Counted from the stretch's first letter, positions 30,625-42,928 are shown. The stretch: 64,000 bases of DNA from Thermochromatium tepidum ATCC 43061 (GCF_009664085.1 NZ_CP039268.1:2155501-2219500), one strand, 5' to 3'. Notes: generated by a model from the letters alone, not told the origin. Numbers and translations are program-made.

Positions 30625-31866
30625 ATGGCGACCCTAATATTGCCTATGCAACGACTTCAAGCCTTCAAGTATGAATTGATGCCCAACGGCCAACAGGCGC
30701 GGCAGATGCGCCGATTCGCGGGCGCGAGCCGGTTCGTGTTCAACAAGGCCTTGGCGTTGCAGAAGGAGCGCTACGAGCGTGGCGAGAAGAAGTTCGGCTA
30801 TGCGGGTTTGTGCAAGCTGCTCACCGAGTGGCGAAATAGCGCAGAGACGGCTTGGCTGGCCGATGCACCGATTCACCCGCTGCAACAGGCGCTCAAGGAT
30901 TTGGAGCGGGCCTACAGCAACTTCTTCGCCAGGCGGGCCGACTTTCCTCGCTTCAAGAAGAAAGGCCGGCGCGACAGCTTCCGCTACCCCGATCCGAAAC
31001 AGATCAAGCTCGATCAGGGCAATGGCCGTATCTTTCTGCCCAAGCTGGGCTGGCTGCGCTATCGCAATAGCCGGGAGGTGCTGGGCACGGTGAAAAATGT
31101 CACCGTGAGCCAGTCCTGTGGTAAGTGGTTCGTTTCCATTCAGACCGAGCGCGAGGTCGAGCAGCCCATCCCGCACGGCGGCGCGGTCGGCATCGATATG
31201 GGTATTGCCCGGTTCGCCACGCTCAGCGATGGCACGTTCTACGCACCCCTCAATAGTTTCAAGCGGTATGAGGTTTCCCTGCGTAAAGCGCAGCAGGCCA
31301 TGAGCCGCAAGGTGAAGTTCAGCAACAACTGGAAGAAGGCGAAAGCCCGCGTCCAGAAGATTCACTCCCGCATCAGCAACGCCCGCCGCGATTTCCTGCA
31401 CAAGACCTCAACCGCGATCAGTAAAAACCACGCGATGGTGTGTATCGAGGATTTGCAGGTGCGGAACATGTCCAAGTCGGCGGCAGGCACAGCAGATGCG
31501 CCGGGAAGAAACGTTCGGGCCAAGTCCGGCCTGAACAAGGCCATCCTCGACCAAGGCTGGTTCGAGTTCCGCCGCCAGTTGGACTACAAGCTGGCGTGGA
31601 ACGGTGGCTATCTCATCGTCGTGCCGCCGCAGAACACGAGCCGCACCTGCCCGTGCTGCGGCCATGTATCGGCGGACAACCGCCAGACGCAAGCCCGGTT
31701 CGAGTGCGTGGAATGCGGGTTCGAAGAAAACGCCGATGTGGTCGGCGCAATCAATGTACTAAGGGCGGGACACGCCCGGTTCGCCTGTGAAGTGAGCGGT
31801 GCAGTAGGGCCGCCAGCAGCAGGAACCCGCCGAAGCGACTCAGGAGCGGCTCAATGCCGCGCCTGA
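30625..31866 (+). CDS. tnpB: TnpB RNA-guided nuclease (IS200/IS605 element)
   Basis: 413 residues from the ATG at 30625; MQRLQAFKYELMP at 30646 is the alternative start and matches the family start best. The RuvC triad is intact: Asp in GAVGIDMGIARFATLS, Glu in MVCIEDLQVRNM, Asp in ENADVVGAINVL. The zinc finger CPCCGH...FECVECG is also intact. An N-terminal helix-turn-helix lies near residues 15-60. Such proteins cut DNA next to a short TAM using an RNA from the element's right end. The sequence is not closely similar to the other TnpB in this window. The tail after the last RuvC motif is long and overlaps the presumed RNA gene. Confidence 0.9.
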   Translation: MATLILPMQRLQAFKYELMPNGQQARQMRRFAGASRFVFNKALALQKERYERGEKKFGYAGLCKLLTEWRNSAETAWLADAPIHPLQQALKDLERAYSNFFARRADFPRFKKKGRRDSFRYPDPKQIKLDQGNGRIFLPKLGWLRYRNSREVLGTVKNVTVSQSCGKWFVSIQTEREVEQPIPHGGAVGIDMGIARFATLSDGTFYAPLNSFKRYEVSLRKAQQAMSRKVKFSNNWKKAKARVQKIHSRISNARRDFLHKTSTAISKNHAMVCIEDLQVRNMSKSAAGTADAPGRNVRAKSGLNKAILDQGWFEFRRQLDYKLAWNGGYLIVVPPQNTSRTCPCCGHVSADNRQTQARFECVECGFEENADVVGAINVLRAGHARFACEVSGAVGPPAAGTRRSDSGAAQCRA

Positions 31867-31925
31867 GCGCCGTAGAAATCTCCGGCCTTCTGGCCGGGGA
31901 GGATGTCAAGGCCTGGGTTGGGGCC
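31740..31925 (+). ncRNA. Predicted omega (reRNA) of the TnpB element
   Basis: In TnpB systems the guide RNA scaffold overlaps the 3' end of tnpB and the right end, and the guide is the flanking DNA just past the element. Here the scaffold would run through the tnpB tail and the 31880-31901 hairpin, with the guide beginning near 31911 in the glnA upstream region. Position is inferred from family biology; no transcript evidence is visible. Confidence 0.35.
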
Positions 31926-31931
31926 CTGGTC

Positions 31932-31977
31932 CGCACTCTTTTGGTGCAAAAATGCCTGAATCCGTCTATTTGGGTGC
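31932..31977 (+). promoter_or_regulatory. NtrC enhancer (one full site and one half-site)
   Basis: GCACTCTTTTGGTGCAA (31933-31949) has the GCAC-N7-GTGC form of NtrC sites and resembles one of the two E. coli glnA upstream sites. A second GGTGCA half-site follows with GTGC at 31974-31977, about three helical turns away, a spacing suited to cooperative NtrC dimers. It lies ~310 bp before the sigma-54 promoter. Confidence 0.6.
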
Positions 31978-32115
31978 ATTTGGTTCGCGCGGCCACCGGG
32001 TTGAGCCCAACCCTGGCTGCGGCCAAATGCGTCCCATCAAACCGCTCTCGAACGCCAAGGAACTCGGATTCGATCCCCTCCTCCTCGCGGGCGGGTGAAG
32101 GGGTTAGGCTGAGCG

Positions 32116-32150
32116 GGCGAGTGAAATCAAGCGCTTATTCCACTCACCCG
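32116..32150. repeat. Imperfect inverted repeat in the glnA leader region
   Basis: GAGTGAAATCAAGC pairs with GCTTATTCCACTC around a central AAGCGCTT, flanked by GGG and CCC. It lies between the NtrC site and the sigma-54 promoter. It could be a decayed small repeat insertion or a structure shortening the loop; I cannot tell which. Confidence 0.4.
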
Positions 32151-32258
32151 GCCCTTTTCGAGAGGCAGAGGGTGTCTTGTAGCCTTTCCCTTGAACCCTA
32201 AGCGCTTCATGACGCGACCCGGGGCATCTAACCAGCACCCGAGGTCAACTGACTTTTT

Positions 32259-32274
32259 TGGTTTGTTCCTTGCA
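32259..32274 (+). promoter_or_regulatory. Sigma-54 promoter of glnA
   Basis: TGGTTTGTTCCTTGCA has GG (32260-32261) and GC (32272-32273) exactly 10 bases apart, the defining -24/-12 spacing, inside good consensus flanks (TGG...TTGCA). Transcription would start near 32285. It is consistent with the upstream NtrC site and with ntrBC downstream. Confidence 0.75.
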
Positions 32275-32461
32275 TAATGGCGGCGAGGCCAGGGTAGGCC
32301 CGTCTGGTCGGAGGATCGATTCCACCGTCCATCTTCACTCAGAACGACCGAATTCGTGCGACGCGCGCCGCAACCTGCTAGGCTCCCGCGCCAGGTCAGG
32401 ATCGTATCGCTTTGGCTGGCCAGACTGTTCGTGGATATCCTAAGTAGCGGAGACAATTCGA

Positions 32462-33865
32462 ATGACCGATGTCATCAAGATGATCAAAGAAAACGAAGTG
32501 AAATTTGTCGATTTTCGCTTCACCGATACTCGTGGCAAGGAGCAGCACGTCTCCGTGCCGGCCCACATTGTCGATGAGGATTTGCTCAAGGACGGCAAGA
32601 TGTTCGATGGTTCCTCGATCGCCGGCTGGAAGGGCATCGAGTCCTCCGACATGGTCCTGATGCCCGAGGCCGAGACCGCGGTCATGGACCCCTTCGCCGA
32701 CGAGGCGACCCTGATCCTCCGCTGCGATGTGCTCGAGCCCGATACCATGCAGGGCTACGAGCGCGATCCCCGCTCGCTGGCCAAGCGCGCCGAGGCCTAT
32801 CTCAAATCGACCGGCATCGCCGATGCGGCCTTCTTCGGTCCAGAGCCTGAGTTCTTCATCCTCGACGATGTCCGCTGGGGTGCCGACATGAGTGGCGCCT
32901 TCTACAAGGTCGATTCCGAAGAGGCCGGCTGGAACTCGGAGCGGGTCTTCCCCGACGGCAACATGGGCCATCGCCCGAGCGTGAAGGGCGGCTATTTCCC
33001 GGTACCCCCGGTCGATTCCTTGAACGATATCCGCGCGGCCATGTGTCTGACGCTGGAAGAGATGGGCGTACCGGTCGAGGTCCACCACCACGAGGTCGCT
33101 ACCGCCGGTCAGTGCGAGATCGGCACCAAGTTCGCCCCCCTGGTCAAGCGCGCCGACTGGACCCAGATCCTCAAATACGTGGTGCAGAACGTCGCCCAGG
33201 CCTATGGCAAGACCGCGACCTTCATGCCCAAGCCGCTGGTCGGCGACAACGGGAACGGCATGCACGTCCATCAGTCGCTCTCCAAGGACGGCCAGAACCT
33301 GTTTGCCGGCGACAAGTACGGCGGCCTGTCCGATCTGGCGCTCTATTACATCGGCGGCATCATCAAGCATGCGCGCGCGCTCAACGCCATCACCAATGCC
33401 TCGACCAATTCTTACAAGCGTCTGGTGCCTGGCTTCGAGGCGCCGGTCATGCTCGCCTACTCGGCGCGCAACCGCTCGGCCTCGATCCGCATTCCGCACG
33501 TCTCCAGCCCCAAGGCACGGCGTATCGAGGTGCGCTTCCCGGATGCGACCGGCAACCCCTATCTGGCCTTCTCGGCCATGATGATGGCCGGTCTCGACGG
33601 CATCCAGAACAAGATCCATCCGGGCGATGCCCTGGACAAGGATCTCTATGACCTGCCGCCCGAGGAGGCCAAGTCGATCCCGACCGTCTGTCACTCGCTC
33701 GACATGGCGCTGGAGGCCCTCGACCGGGATCGCGACTTCCTGACCGCGGGCGGTGTGTTCAGCGATGACCTGATCGACGCCTATATCGATCTCAAGATGA
33801 AGGAGGTCACGCGCGTTCGGATGACGACCCATCCGGTCGAGTTCGATATGTACTACAGCCTCTAA
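32462..33865 (+). CDS. glnA: Glutamine synthetase, type I
   Basis: 467 residues, the usual length for the adenylylated GSI-beta class. Seen: the Asp-rich loop and N-terminal beta-grasp ([20 protein letters not shown]), the EPEFFILDD metal ligands, [27 protein letters not shown], and [10 protein letters not shown]. Tyr396 in [16 protein letters not shown] is the site adenylylated by GlnE in enteric relatives. It joins ammonia and glutamate with ATP as a cytoplasmic dodecamer, the main entry of nitrogen. GGAGA precedes the ATG. It is controlled by the sigma-54/NtrC elements upstream and heads the nitrogen-control cluster. Confidence 0.98.
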   Translation: MTDVIKMIKENEVKFVDFRFTDTRGKEQHVSVPAHIVDEDLLKDGKMFDGSSIAGWKGIESSDMVLMPEAETAVMDPFADEATLILRCDVLEPDTMQGYERDPRSLAKRAEAYLKSTGIADAAFFGPEPEFFILDDVRWGADMSGAFYKVDSEEAGWNSERVFPDGNMGHRPSVKGGYFPVPPVDSLNDIRAAMCLTLEEMGVPVEVHHHEVATAGQCEIGTKFAPLVKRADWTQILKYVVQNVAQAYGKTATFMPKPLVGDNGNGMHVHQSLSKDGQNLFAGDKYGGLSDLALYYIGGIIKHARALNAITNASTNSYKRLVPGFEAPVMLAYSARNRSASIRIPHVSSPKARRIEVRFPDATGNPYLAFSAMMMAGLDGIQNKIHPGDALDKDLYDLPPEEAKSIPTVCHSLDMALEALDRDRDFLTAGGVFSDDLIDAYIDLKMKEVTRVRMTTHPVEFDMYYSL

Positions 33866-33924
33866 ATCTCTCCAAATAAGGGGGGCTGTTCGGATCGGCA
33901 CGCTTGGGCTAATCTTTACGGACC

Positions 33925-34434
33925 ATGCTCAACGCCGCGCCGATCCTAGTCTTGCTATTGTTTTGCGCGCCTTCCAGCGCCGCGGTCTACCGTTGGCTCG
34001 ATACCGAGGGTAAAGTCTATTATTCCGATCGTCGGGTATCGAACGCCGATCGACTCAATGTGGAATCTGGCAGTGTCACTGAGGCCAAGCCCGCCCAATT
34101 GGGTCCAAGCTCGCCCGACGAGCCCTATCTCGGACCCTATACCGCGCTTGAAATCCTCGCCCCAGGCGAGCAGACGACCCTGTCTGAATCCGGTATACCG
34201 CTGAGCCTGCGACTCGATCCAGCCCTGATCGAGGGCCACCGTCTGTTGCTGTTGGTCGATGACCAGGCTCTACCGGTCGAGGCGACCCAGACCCAGTTCA
34301 GGCTGACGGGGCTCGGTGCCGGGACACACAGGCTTCAGCTCCAGATCCGCGGGGCCGACGATCGGAGCGTCGCCCAGTCCGCCCCCACCACCTTCCGAGT
34401 CAGCGAACCCAGGGCGCCTGGTCAACTCCCCTGA
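33925..34434 (+). CDS. DUF4124 exported protein
   Basis: 169 residues. The signal peptide LNAAPILVLLLFCAPSSAAV is followed directly by the DUF4124 core (VYRWLDTEGKVYYSDRR), then a beta-rich Ig-like domain (about 75-165). DUF4124 proteins are very common small periplasmic proteins of gammaproteobacteria and are often found between glnA and ntrB. Function unknown. About 60 bp after glnA, 133 bp before ntrB, same direction. Confidence 0.82.
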   Translation: MLNAAPILVLLLFCAPSSAAVYRWLDTEGKVYYSDRRVSNADRLNVESGSVTEAKPAQLGPSSPDEPYLGPYTALEILAPGEQTTLSESGIPLSLRLDPALIEGHRLLLLVDDQALPVEATQTQFRLTGLGAGTHRLQLQIRGADDRSVAQSAPTTFRVSEPRAPGQLP

Positions 34435-34567
34435 TCAGTGGGTTCCGTGTTCATGACGGTCATGTGCGCCTGGATCCAAGACTGGTGCCGTATTTGCTTG
34501 TCTCGTCAACAACGGTCGCTCCGCCAGAAGTGGTCGGTGCGGCCAATCACGATTCGGGATCCAATGG

Positions 34568-35642
34568 ATGACGACTCATGCGACCAAGCCGACGCTCGAG
34601 CGCCGGATCCTCGATCATCTTAGCACGTCCGTGATGCTGTTCGACGCCGAATTGCGTCTTACCTATCTCAATCCGTCCGCCGAGGTTCTGTTTGAGGTCA
34701 GTGCGCGTCATCTGCTGGGGGAGCCGGCCGCGCGTCTGCTGCCCTGTCCGGACGCAGACATCGAGGAGCGTCTGAGCAAGGCGTTAGCCTCCGGTCATCC
34801 CTTCACCGAGCGCGAGATCAACCTCTTGATCGGCGACGGACGCACCAAAACGGTGAACTACACCGTCCTACCCTTACACCCTGTGGAGGCAGAACAGGAG
34901 TTGCTGGTCGAGCTCTATCAGGTCGACCGTCAGCTTCGGATTACGCGCGAGGAACAGCTGCTGTCACAACATCAGGCGACTCGGGCCTTGCTGCGCGGTC
35001 TGGCCCATGAGATCAAGAACCCGCTCGGTGGGCTGCGCGGCGCCGCCCAGCTCCTGGAACGCGAACTGCCGGAGGCCGCCTTGCGCGAATACACCCGCAT
35101 CATCATCGACGAGGCCGACCGCCTCCAGGCGCTGATGGACCGCATGATTGGTCCGCATCACCTGCCGCCGCGCCGCGCGCTGGTGAACATCCATGACGTG
35201 CTGGAACATGTGCGAACACTCATCCTGGCCGAGTCGCCCCAAGGCCCATTGGTCCAGCGCGACTATGACCCGAGTCTCCCGGATCTCAACGCCGATCGTG
35301 ATCGTTTGATCCAGGCGCTGCTCAACCTGGCGCGCAACGCGGCCACCGCCGCCGGTCCGCACGGCTGTCTGCAATTCAAGACGCGGGTATTGCGCCAATT
35401 TACCATCGGCAGCCGCCGTCACAAATTGGTGCTCCAGGTGCAGGTCCGGGACAATGGACCGGGCATCCCCGACGAGATCTGCAGCCGCATCTTCTATCCC
35501 ATGGTCTCAGGCCGCCCGGACGGGACCGGGCTTGGGCTCTCGATCGCCCAGGAGCTCATCCATCAGCATGGCGGCCTGATCGCGTGTGAGAGCCGCCCGG
35601 GCGATACCGTCTTTCATGTCTACCTACCCTTGGAGCCGAGCT

Positions 35643-35650
<8 letters not shown>
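34568..35650 (+). CDS. glnL: Nitrogen regulation histidine kinase NtrB (NRII)
   Basis: 360 residues, cytoplasmic. A PAS domain (about 15-125), then the dimerisation domain with LLRGLAHEIKNPLGGLRGAA and phospho-acceptor His147. The ATPase domain shows NLARNAATAAG (N box), VRDNGPGIPDEI and GTGLGLSIAQELI. It phosphorylates NtrC under nitrogen limitation and dephosphorylates it when PII is bound. It overlaps the ntrC start by 8 bp, so the two are translationally coupled. Confidence 0.96.
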
Positions 35651-37076
<1,426 letters not shown>

Positions 37077-37114
37077 GAGCGCTACCCTGGTTGTCAGAGA
37101 TAAGGAGGACCGCG

Positions 37115-37525
37115 TTGGACAGCACCAGTATCGAACTCAAGGGCTCCGAGATCGAGTCGATCGACCATGACGGCGATCGCGTCGAGATCCGCTTTTCACG
37201 CGCCTATCTGATCAAGACGATGACGGGCTCGGTCGAACGCACGCGCTGGTGGCAGGCCGGCAGCCTGGTGATCGAGGGGGCCGAGGTCGCCGAACGCCCG
37301 CCGCAAGGTCCCTTGGTCTGCGCCGGCGGCGATCTCGACGAGAACGTCTACACCTACCGCGACATGATCCCGATTCCATTCGAGAGTCGTGGTCATATCC
37401 GGTGTGCGCTGAGGTTCGAAGGGACCGAGTCGAGGCTCGTCGTCACCGGGAACGCCGCCCGACTGAGGATGCTCGATGTCCCCAAATACATCGAGCATCT
37501 GCGCCCAGGGAAGGGTGGGTCCTGA
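37115..37525 (+). CDS. Conserved hypothetical protein downstream of ntrC
   Basis: 136 residues from the TTG at 37115. The strong SD TAAGGAGG at 37101-37108 sits at the right distance from this TTG, whereas the GTG at 37091 has none, so the TTG is preferred. The protein is soluble and beta-rich (SIELKGSEIESIDHDGDRVEIRF, LVIEGAEVAERPPQGPLVCAGGD) and ends LDVPKYIEHLRPGKGGS. I do not recognise its family. It is 38 bp after ntrC in the same direction and convergent with argB, so a link to nitrogen control is possible by position only. Confidence 0.7.
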   Translation: MDSTSIELKGSEIESIDHDGDRVEIRFSRAYLIKTMTGSVERTRWWQAGSLVIEGAEVAERPPQGPLVCAGGDLDENVYTYRDMIPIPFESRGHIRCALRFEGTESRLVVTGNAARLRMLDVPKYIEHLRPGKGGS

Positions 37526-37565
37526 ACCCGCCCCTACAACCCTGCCATTGTGCGGTGGGGCCGTG

Positions 37566-38501
<936 letters not shown>

Positions 38502-38639
38502 TCAGGATCAAGCCCCATGCTGGGAGGCAGGGGCGAGCTGCGCGCCTGGCCTGGATGAAAAGGTAAAGTGTATCGGCATAACGGACGTGATGCTCGCCCA
38601 CGTGTGCCTGGGCGGTTCAGATGGCTCCCTGCTATGGCC

Positions 38640-39098
38640 TCAGTGCGTACCTGTATGACCGAATCCACCCTCCCCGCGCGCTGAGGTCTCGAACGACCCG
38701 ACGATCTCCAGATCGGCGTGCAGGATCGGCACTAGGACGAGCTGGGCGATGCGTTCCCCGATCTCGATCCTGAAGGGCTGATTGCTGCGGTTCCAGCACG
38801 AGACCATGAGCGGTCCCTGATAGTCCGAGTCGATCAGGCCCACCAGATTGCCGAGCACGATGCCATGACGGTGCCCGAGTCCGGAGCGGGGCAGGATCAT
38901 CCCGGCGACGCCCGGCGCGGCGATATGCACCGCCAGCCCGGTTGGGATCAGCTCGCAGTGGCCGGGGGCGAGATCCAGCGGTGCGTCCAACATGGCGCGT
39001 AGGTCGAGTCCGGCAGAGCCCTCGGTTGCATAGTTAGGGAGCGGAACCTCGCGGCCCAGGCGCGGGTCAAGTAACTTGACTTTAAGACGATGCCGCAT
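38640..39098 (-). CDS. dut: dUTP diphosphatase
   Basis: 152 residues, trimeric dUTPase. The five motifs are present: [52 protein letters not shown], and the C-terminal arm [11 protein letters not shown]. It hydrolyses dUTP to dUMP, keeping uracil out of DNA and feeding dTMP synthesis. Its start lies 17 bp inside the coaBC 3' end; the coaBC-dut pairing is common in proteobacteria. Confidence 0.96.
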   Translation of the reverse strand: MRHRLKVKLLDPRLGREVPLPNYATEGSAGLDLRAMLDAPLDLAPGHCELIPTGLAVHIAAPGVAGMILPRSGLGHRHGIVLGNLVGLIDSDYQGPLMVSCWNRSNQPFRIEIGERIAQLVLVPILHADLEIVGSFETSARGEGGFGHTGTH

Positions 39099-40293
39099 GG
39101 CGTCCCTGGTAGCGTTCGGCGATCAGCTGGGCCAGCGCGCGCGCGAGCCGGGTCTTGTCCATCAGCGGGAACTCGCGCCGACCGTCGCGCCAGAGCACGG
39201 TCAGGGCATTCTCGGGGCGCTCGAACCCACCCTGGTCACCGCCGACCCGATTGGCCGCGATCATGTCCAGTCCCTTCCGCAGGAGCTTGTCGCGCGCGTA
39301 CGCCTCGACGTGGTCGGTCTCGGCGGCAAAGCCGACGGTGAAGGGCGGTTGGGATAGGGCGGCGACCGCAGCGAGGATGTCGGGGTTGCGGACCAGGTGC
39401 AGCGTCAGCGACTCGGCATCCTTCTTGATCTTGGTGGCAGCCGGGGTTTCGGGCCGGTAATCGGCGACCGCCGCGGTCGCCACGAAGATGTGGCAGTCGG
39501 CGGCGCGTACCATGACGGCCTCATACATCTCCAAGGCCGTCTCGACCTCAACCTGCTCGGTCACGCGCGGTGCAGCCAGCGCGGTGGGACCAGCGATGAG
39601 CGTGACCCGAGCGCCCAGCGCCTCCAGTGCCTCGGCCAGGGCGAATCCCATCCGCCCCGAACTCCGATTGCCCAGAAAACGCACCGGATCGAGCGGCTCG
39701 CGCGTCGGCCCGGCAGTCAGCAACACGCGCACGCCGGCTAGTGGGCGCGCCACTGGCGGGAACAGCGCCTCGGCGATCTCCAGCGGCTCCAGCATCCGCC
39801 CTGGCCCCTGATCCCCGCACGCCTGATCGCCCACGTCCGGCCCCAGGACACGCACGCCACGCGCGCGCAACGTCTCGAGGTTCGCTTGCGTGGCCGGATG
39901 GCGCCACATGGCCTGGTTCATCGCCGGCGCGATGACGAGCGGCGCCTCACAGGCCAGGGCCACCGTCGTCAGCAGATCATTCGCCAGACCCGCTACCAGT
40001 CGCGCCATGAGGTCCGCGGTGGCCGGCGCAATCAGCAGACAATCGGCCCAGCGCGCCAGTTCGATGTGCCCCATGCCGGCCTCGGCGGCGGGATCGAGCA
40101 GCTTGGTGCGCACCGGATGACCGGACACGGCCTGAAAGGTCAGCGGTGCGACCAAGGCCGTCGCCGCCTCGGTCATGACCACCCGCACATCGGCTCCGCG
40201 TTCCTTGAGCCGGCGCACCAGATCGACCGCCTTGTAAGCCGCGATGCCGGCGCCGACGCCCAGCAGCACCCGTGAACCCGGATTCAAATCCAT
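39082..40293 (-). CDS. coaBC: Phosphopantothenoylcysteine decarboxylase / synthetase
   Basis: 403 residues, bifunctional. The N-terminal flavoprotein half (1-190, CoaC) has [20 protein letters not shown], a [21 protein letters not shown] region, and [16 protein letters not shown] with the active-site Asn/Met; the nearby [13 protein letters not shown] holds the Cys flap. The C-terminal half (CoaB) has [20 protein letters not shown] and the AAVADYRPE loop, with the KIKK basic patch. Together they convert 4'-phosphopantothenate to 4'-phosphopantetheine for coenzyme A. Upstream of and overlapping dut. Confidence 0.96.
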   Translation of the reverse strand: MDLNPGSRVLLGVGAGIAAYKAVDLVRRLKERGADVRVVMTEAATALVAPLTFQAVSGHPVRTKLLDPAAEAGMGHIELARWADCLLIAPATADLMARLVAGLANDLLTTVALACEAPLVIAPAMNQAMWRHPATQANLETLRARGVRVLGPDVGDQACGDQGPGRMLEPLEIAEALFPPVARPLAGVRVLLTAGPTREPLDPVRFLGNRSSGRMGFALAEALEALGARVTLIAGPTALAAPRVTEQVEVETALEMYEAVMVRAADCHIFVATAAVADYRPETPAATKIKKDAESLTLHLVRNPDILAAVAALSQPPFTVGFAAETDHVEAYARDKLLRKGLDMIAANRVGGDQGGFERPENALTVLWRDGRREFPLMDKTRLARALAQLIAERYQGRHAASS

Positions 40294-40398
40294 GAGCTTA
40301 TCGCGTAAGTTGATCGACCATGCCGGCTTTAGTGTAACCGATCCGTCGGTCTGGCACCGAGGGCCGACGCCATCTCATAGGGGGCACAGCGGGAACAC

Positions 40399-41073
40399 AT
40401 GTCGATCAAGGACTGGCCAGAAGGCGAGCGACCGCGCGAAAAACTGCTGGAGCGAGGCGCCGGTGCGCTCTCGGATGCCGAGCTACTCGCCATCTTTCTG
40501 CGCACCGGGATCCCCGGCAAGAGCGCGGTCGATCTGGCGCGCGCGCTGCTTGCCGACTTCGGCGGCCTGACCGGACTGCTTGCGGCCGATCGACGCCGCT
40601 TCTGCGACGGCAAGGGACTGGGCTTGGCCAAGTATGCCCAACTCCAGGCCGCGCTCGAACTCAGCCGCCGCTATCTGCTCACACGCCTCAGCGGCCAGGA
40701 CGTGCTGACCAGTCCGGAGGTCACACGCGACTATCTCAAACTGCGGCTCTATGGCGCGCCGCACGAGATCTTCGCCTGTCTTTTTCTCGACAACCGCCAT
40801 CGGGTCATCCTCTACGAGGAGCTGTTTCGCGGCACTATCGACGGGGCGAGCGTCCATCCGAGAGAGGTGGTGCGCCGGGTGATCGAGACCAATGCGGCCG
40901 CCGTCATCTTCGCCCACAATCACCCCTCCGGCGTGGCCGAACCCAGTCAGGCCGATCTGAGCATCACCCGGCGCCTCAAAGAGGCGCTGGCGTTGATCGA
41001 TGTGCGGGTATTGGATCACATCATCATTGGTGATGGAGACGGGACCTCCTTTGCCGAGCGTGGGTTGCTGTGA
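40399..41073 (+). CDS. radC: RadC family JAB-domain protein
   Basis: 224 residues. A helix-hairpin-helix-like N-terminus ([34 protein letters not shown]) precedes an MPN/JAB metalloprotease-like domain. It has E ([20 protein letters not shown]) and the metal motif H-x-H-x7-D in [20 protein letters not shown]. The name is historical; a role in DNA repair is not firmly shown. Divergent from coaBC with about 105 bp between, the usual neighbour arrangement. Confidence 0.94.
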   Translation: MSIKDWPEGERPREKLLERGAGALSDAELLAIFLRTGIPGKSAVDLARALLADFGGLTGLLAADRRRFCDGKGLGLAKYAQLQAALELSRRYLLTRLSGQDVLTSPEVTRDYLKLRLYGAPHEIFACLFLDNRHRVILYEELFRGTIDGASVHPREVVRRVIETNAAAVIFAHNHPSGVAEPSQADLSITRRLKEALALIDVRVLDHIIIGDGDGTSFAERGLL

Positions 41074-41211
41074 GTCGCTGGCGCTTTGCCGTCCTGATGT
41101 CCACTCCGGCCTGCCCGCCTCGGATGGGCAAGCCGCCGAAGATTGTTCGAGCGGATGGGTGGCAAGACCCTGAATGGTTAAGGCGGCCACTGCGCTTGAG
41201 GTCCATCGCCC

Positions 41212-41225
41212 TTGACTTAGATCAA
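41212..41225 (+). promoter_or_regulatory. FNR/CRP-family box upstream of hcp
   Basis: TTGACTTAGATCAA matches the FNR/ANR/DNR consensus TTGAT-N4-ATCAA with one mismatch. It sits 75 bp before the hcp start. Such boxes control hcp under low oxygen or nitric oxide in other proteobacteria; which regulator acts here is unknown. Confidence 0.65.
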
Positions 41226-41299
41226 GTCGCCCGCTGGCGCGCGATGGGATGCTCACGCCGTCGAACGATCCCGTTCGCCTGAATGAGAGCGAGTCTGCC

Positions 41300-42928
41300 A
41301 TGAGTATGTTCTGTTTCCAGTGCGAAGAGGCCTCCAAGGGATTGGGTTGTACCACCAAGGGGGTCTGCGGCAAGCATTCCAAGACGGCCCATTTACAGGA
41401 TCTATTGGTCTATCTGCTCAAGGGACTGGCGGTCGTCGCCCAAGAGGCGGCGCGACAGGGCCGACCCGATCCGGGCCTGGGGCGTTTCATCGCCGAGTCG
41501 CTGTTCATGACCATCACCAATGCCAACTTCGACGATGCGCGCCTGGAGGCACGCATCCAGGCCGTCATCGCCCGCCGCGACGCGCTCAAGGCGGCCATCG
41601 GCCATTCCAGCGATCTGGATGCCGTCAACTGGACGGGCGGGCCCGATCACTACGAGAACAAGGGACTGGTCGTCGGTGTGCTGTCGCAGGCCAACGAAGA
41701 CGTGCGCTCGCTGCATGAACTCCTGGTCTATGGTCTCAAGGGCATGGCCGCCTATGCCGATCATGCCGCCGTACTCGGCTTCGAGAGGCCTGAGATCTAT
41801 GACTTCATGATCTCGGCTCTGGCCGCCAGCCTGACCGAATCCGACATCCAGACCCTGATCGGCTGGGTGCTCAGATGCGGCGAGTTTGGCGTCACCACCA
41901 TGGCCCTGCTCGACGAGGCCAATACGACGCGCTATGGTCACCCCGAGATCACCAGGGTCAATCTCGGTGTTCGCCACAATCCTGGCATCCTCGTCTCAGG
42001 GCACGACCTCAAGGACATTGCCGAACTGCTGGAACAGACCCAGGGTACAGGCATCGATGTCTACACCCACAGCGAGATGCTGCCGGCACACTCCTATCCA
42101 GCGTTCAAGAGATATCCGCACTTCGTCGGCAACTATGGGGGTGCCTGGTGGGAACAGGATAAGGACTTCACTGCCTTCAACGGCCCGATCCTGATGACCA
42201 CCAACTGTCTCACCCCGGTCAAGGACGACTACCGCGACCGCCTCTTCACCACGGGCCCAGCCGGCTGGCCGGGCGTGATGCATATCGCCGACCGCCCCGC
42301 GGGCGGGGTCAAGGACTTCTCGCCACTGATCGAACGTGCCAAGACCTGTGCGCCCCCGACCGAGCTGGAGCGGGGTGAGATCCTCGGCGGCTTCGCCCAT
42401 GCCCAGGTGATGGCCCTGGCCGACCAGGTGATCGAGGCCGTCAAGTCGGGCGCCATCAAGCGCTTCGTGGTCATGGGGGGGTGCGATGGGCGTCACAAGC
42501 AGCGTTCCTATTACACCGATGTCGCCAAGGCGCTGCCCAAGGAGGCCGTGATCCTCACCGCCGGTTGCGCCAAATATCGCTACAACAAGCTTGATCTGGG
42601 TGAGATCAATGGCATCCCGCGTCTGCTCGATGCCGGGCAGTGCAACGACTCCTATTCGCTGGCCTATATCGCCTTGAAGCTCAAGGAAGCCTTCGGTCTG
42701 GACGACATCAACGAGCTGCCGATCTCCTATGACATCGCCTGGTACGAACAGAAGGCGATCATCGTCCTGCTGGCGCTCTTGCATCTGGGTGTCAAGCACA
42801 TCCGGCTCGGCCCGACCCTGCCGGCCTTCCTATCGCCGAACGTGGCCAGGGTGCTGATCGAGAACTTCGACATCCGGCCGATCGGTGAGGTAGAAGCGGA
42901 CGTGCAGGCGATGATGGCCGCCGCCTAA
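41300..42928 (+). CDS. hcp: Hydroxylamine reductase (hybrid cluster protein)
   Basis: 542 residues from the ATG at 41300 ([16 protein letters not shown]); a longer frame adds 17 codons without homology. The N-terminal four-cysteine motif (CFQC, then GC, then VCGK) has the short spacing of class I/III proteins, unlike the E. coli type. Hybrid-cluster ligands are recognisable in [16 protein letters not shown], the TNCLTPV cysteine, [10 protein letters not shown], and the [10 protein letters not shown] region. It reduces hydroxylamine and nitric oxide and protects against nitrosative stress. No hcr reductase gene is adjacent, so electrons come from elsewhere. A FNR-type box lies upstream. Confidence 0.96.
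   Translation: MSMFCFQCEEASKGLGCTTKGVCGKHSKTAHLQDLLVYLLKGLAVVAQEAARQGRPDPGLGRFIAESLFMTITNANFDDARLEARIQAVIARRDALKAAIGHSSDLDAVNWTGGPDHYENKGLVVGVLSQANEDVRSLHELLVYGLKGMAAYADHAAVLGFERPEIYDFMISALAASLTESDIQTLIGWVLRCGEFGVTTMALLDEANTTRYGHPEITRVNLGVRHNPGILVSGHDLKDIAELLEQTQGTGIDVYTHSEMLPAHSYPAFKRYPHFVGNYGGAWWEQDKDFTAFNGPILMTTNCLTPVKDDYRDRLFTTGPAGWPGVMHIADRPAGGVKDFSPLIERAKTCAPPTELERGEILGGFAHAQVMALADQVIEAVKSGAIKRFVVMGGCDGRHKQRSYYTDVAKALPKEAVILTAGCAKYRYNKLDLGEINGIPRLLDAGQCNDSYSLAYIALKLKEAFGLDDINELPISYDIAWYEQKAIIVLLALLHLGVKHIRLGPTLPAFLSPNVARVLIENFDIRPIGEVEADVQAMMAAA

Larger units (their letters stand above)
30481..31910 (+). mobile_element. IS200/IS605-family element with TnpA truncated
   Basis: The left end has a hairpin CCCCGCC-GTTCA-GGGCGGGG (30486-30505) and the right end CTCCGGCC-TTCT-GGCCGGGGAG (31880-31901) followed by GATGTCAAG. 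Both are typical subterminal structures. Between them are a minus-strand TnpA tail (30545-30624) and an intact plus-strand tnpB. The element starts about 12 bp after the cation transporter gene and ends about 22 bp before an NtrC site. It cannot move without a TnpA supplied in trans. Confidence 0.82.
31911..32461 (+). other. glnA upstream regulatory region
   Basis: 550 bp without a gene. It carries an NtrC-type site near its left edge (31932-31949) with a second half-site 30 bp on, an inverted repeat at 32116-32150, a sigma-54 promoter at 32259-32274, and then a leader of about 180 bp to the glnA start. Confidence 0.6.

Noticed and set aside
32396..33901. 501-codon open frame antisense to glnA
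   Set aside because: It mirrors the codon bias of glnA, a certain gene in the other direction, and has no family features.
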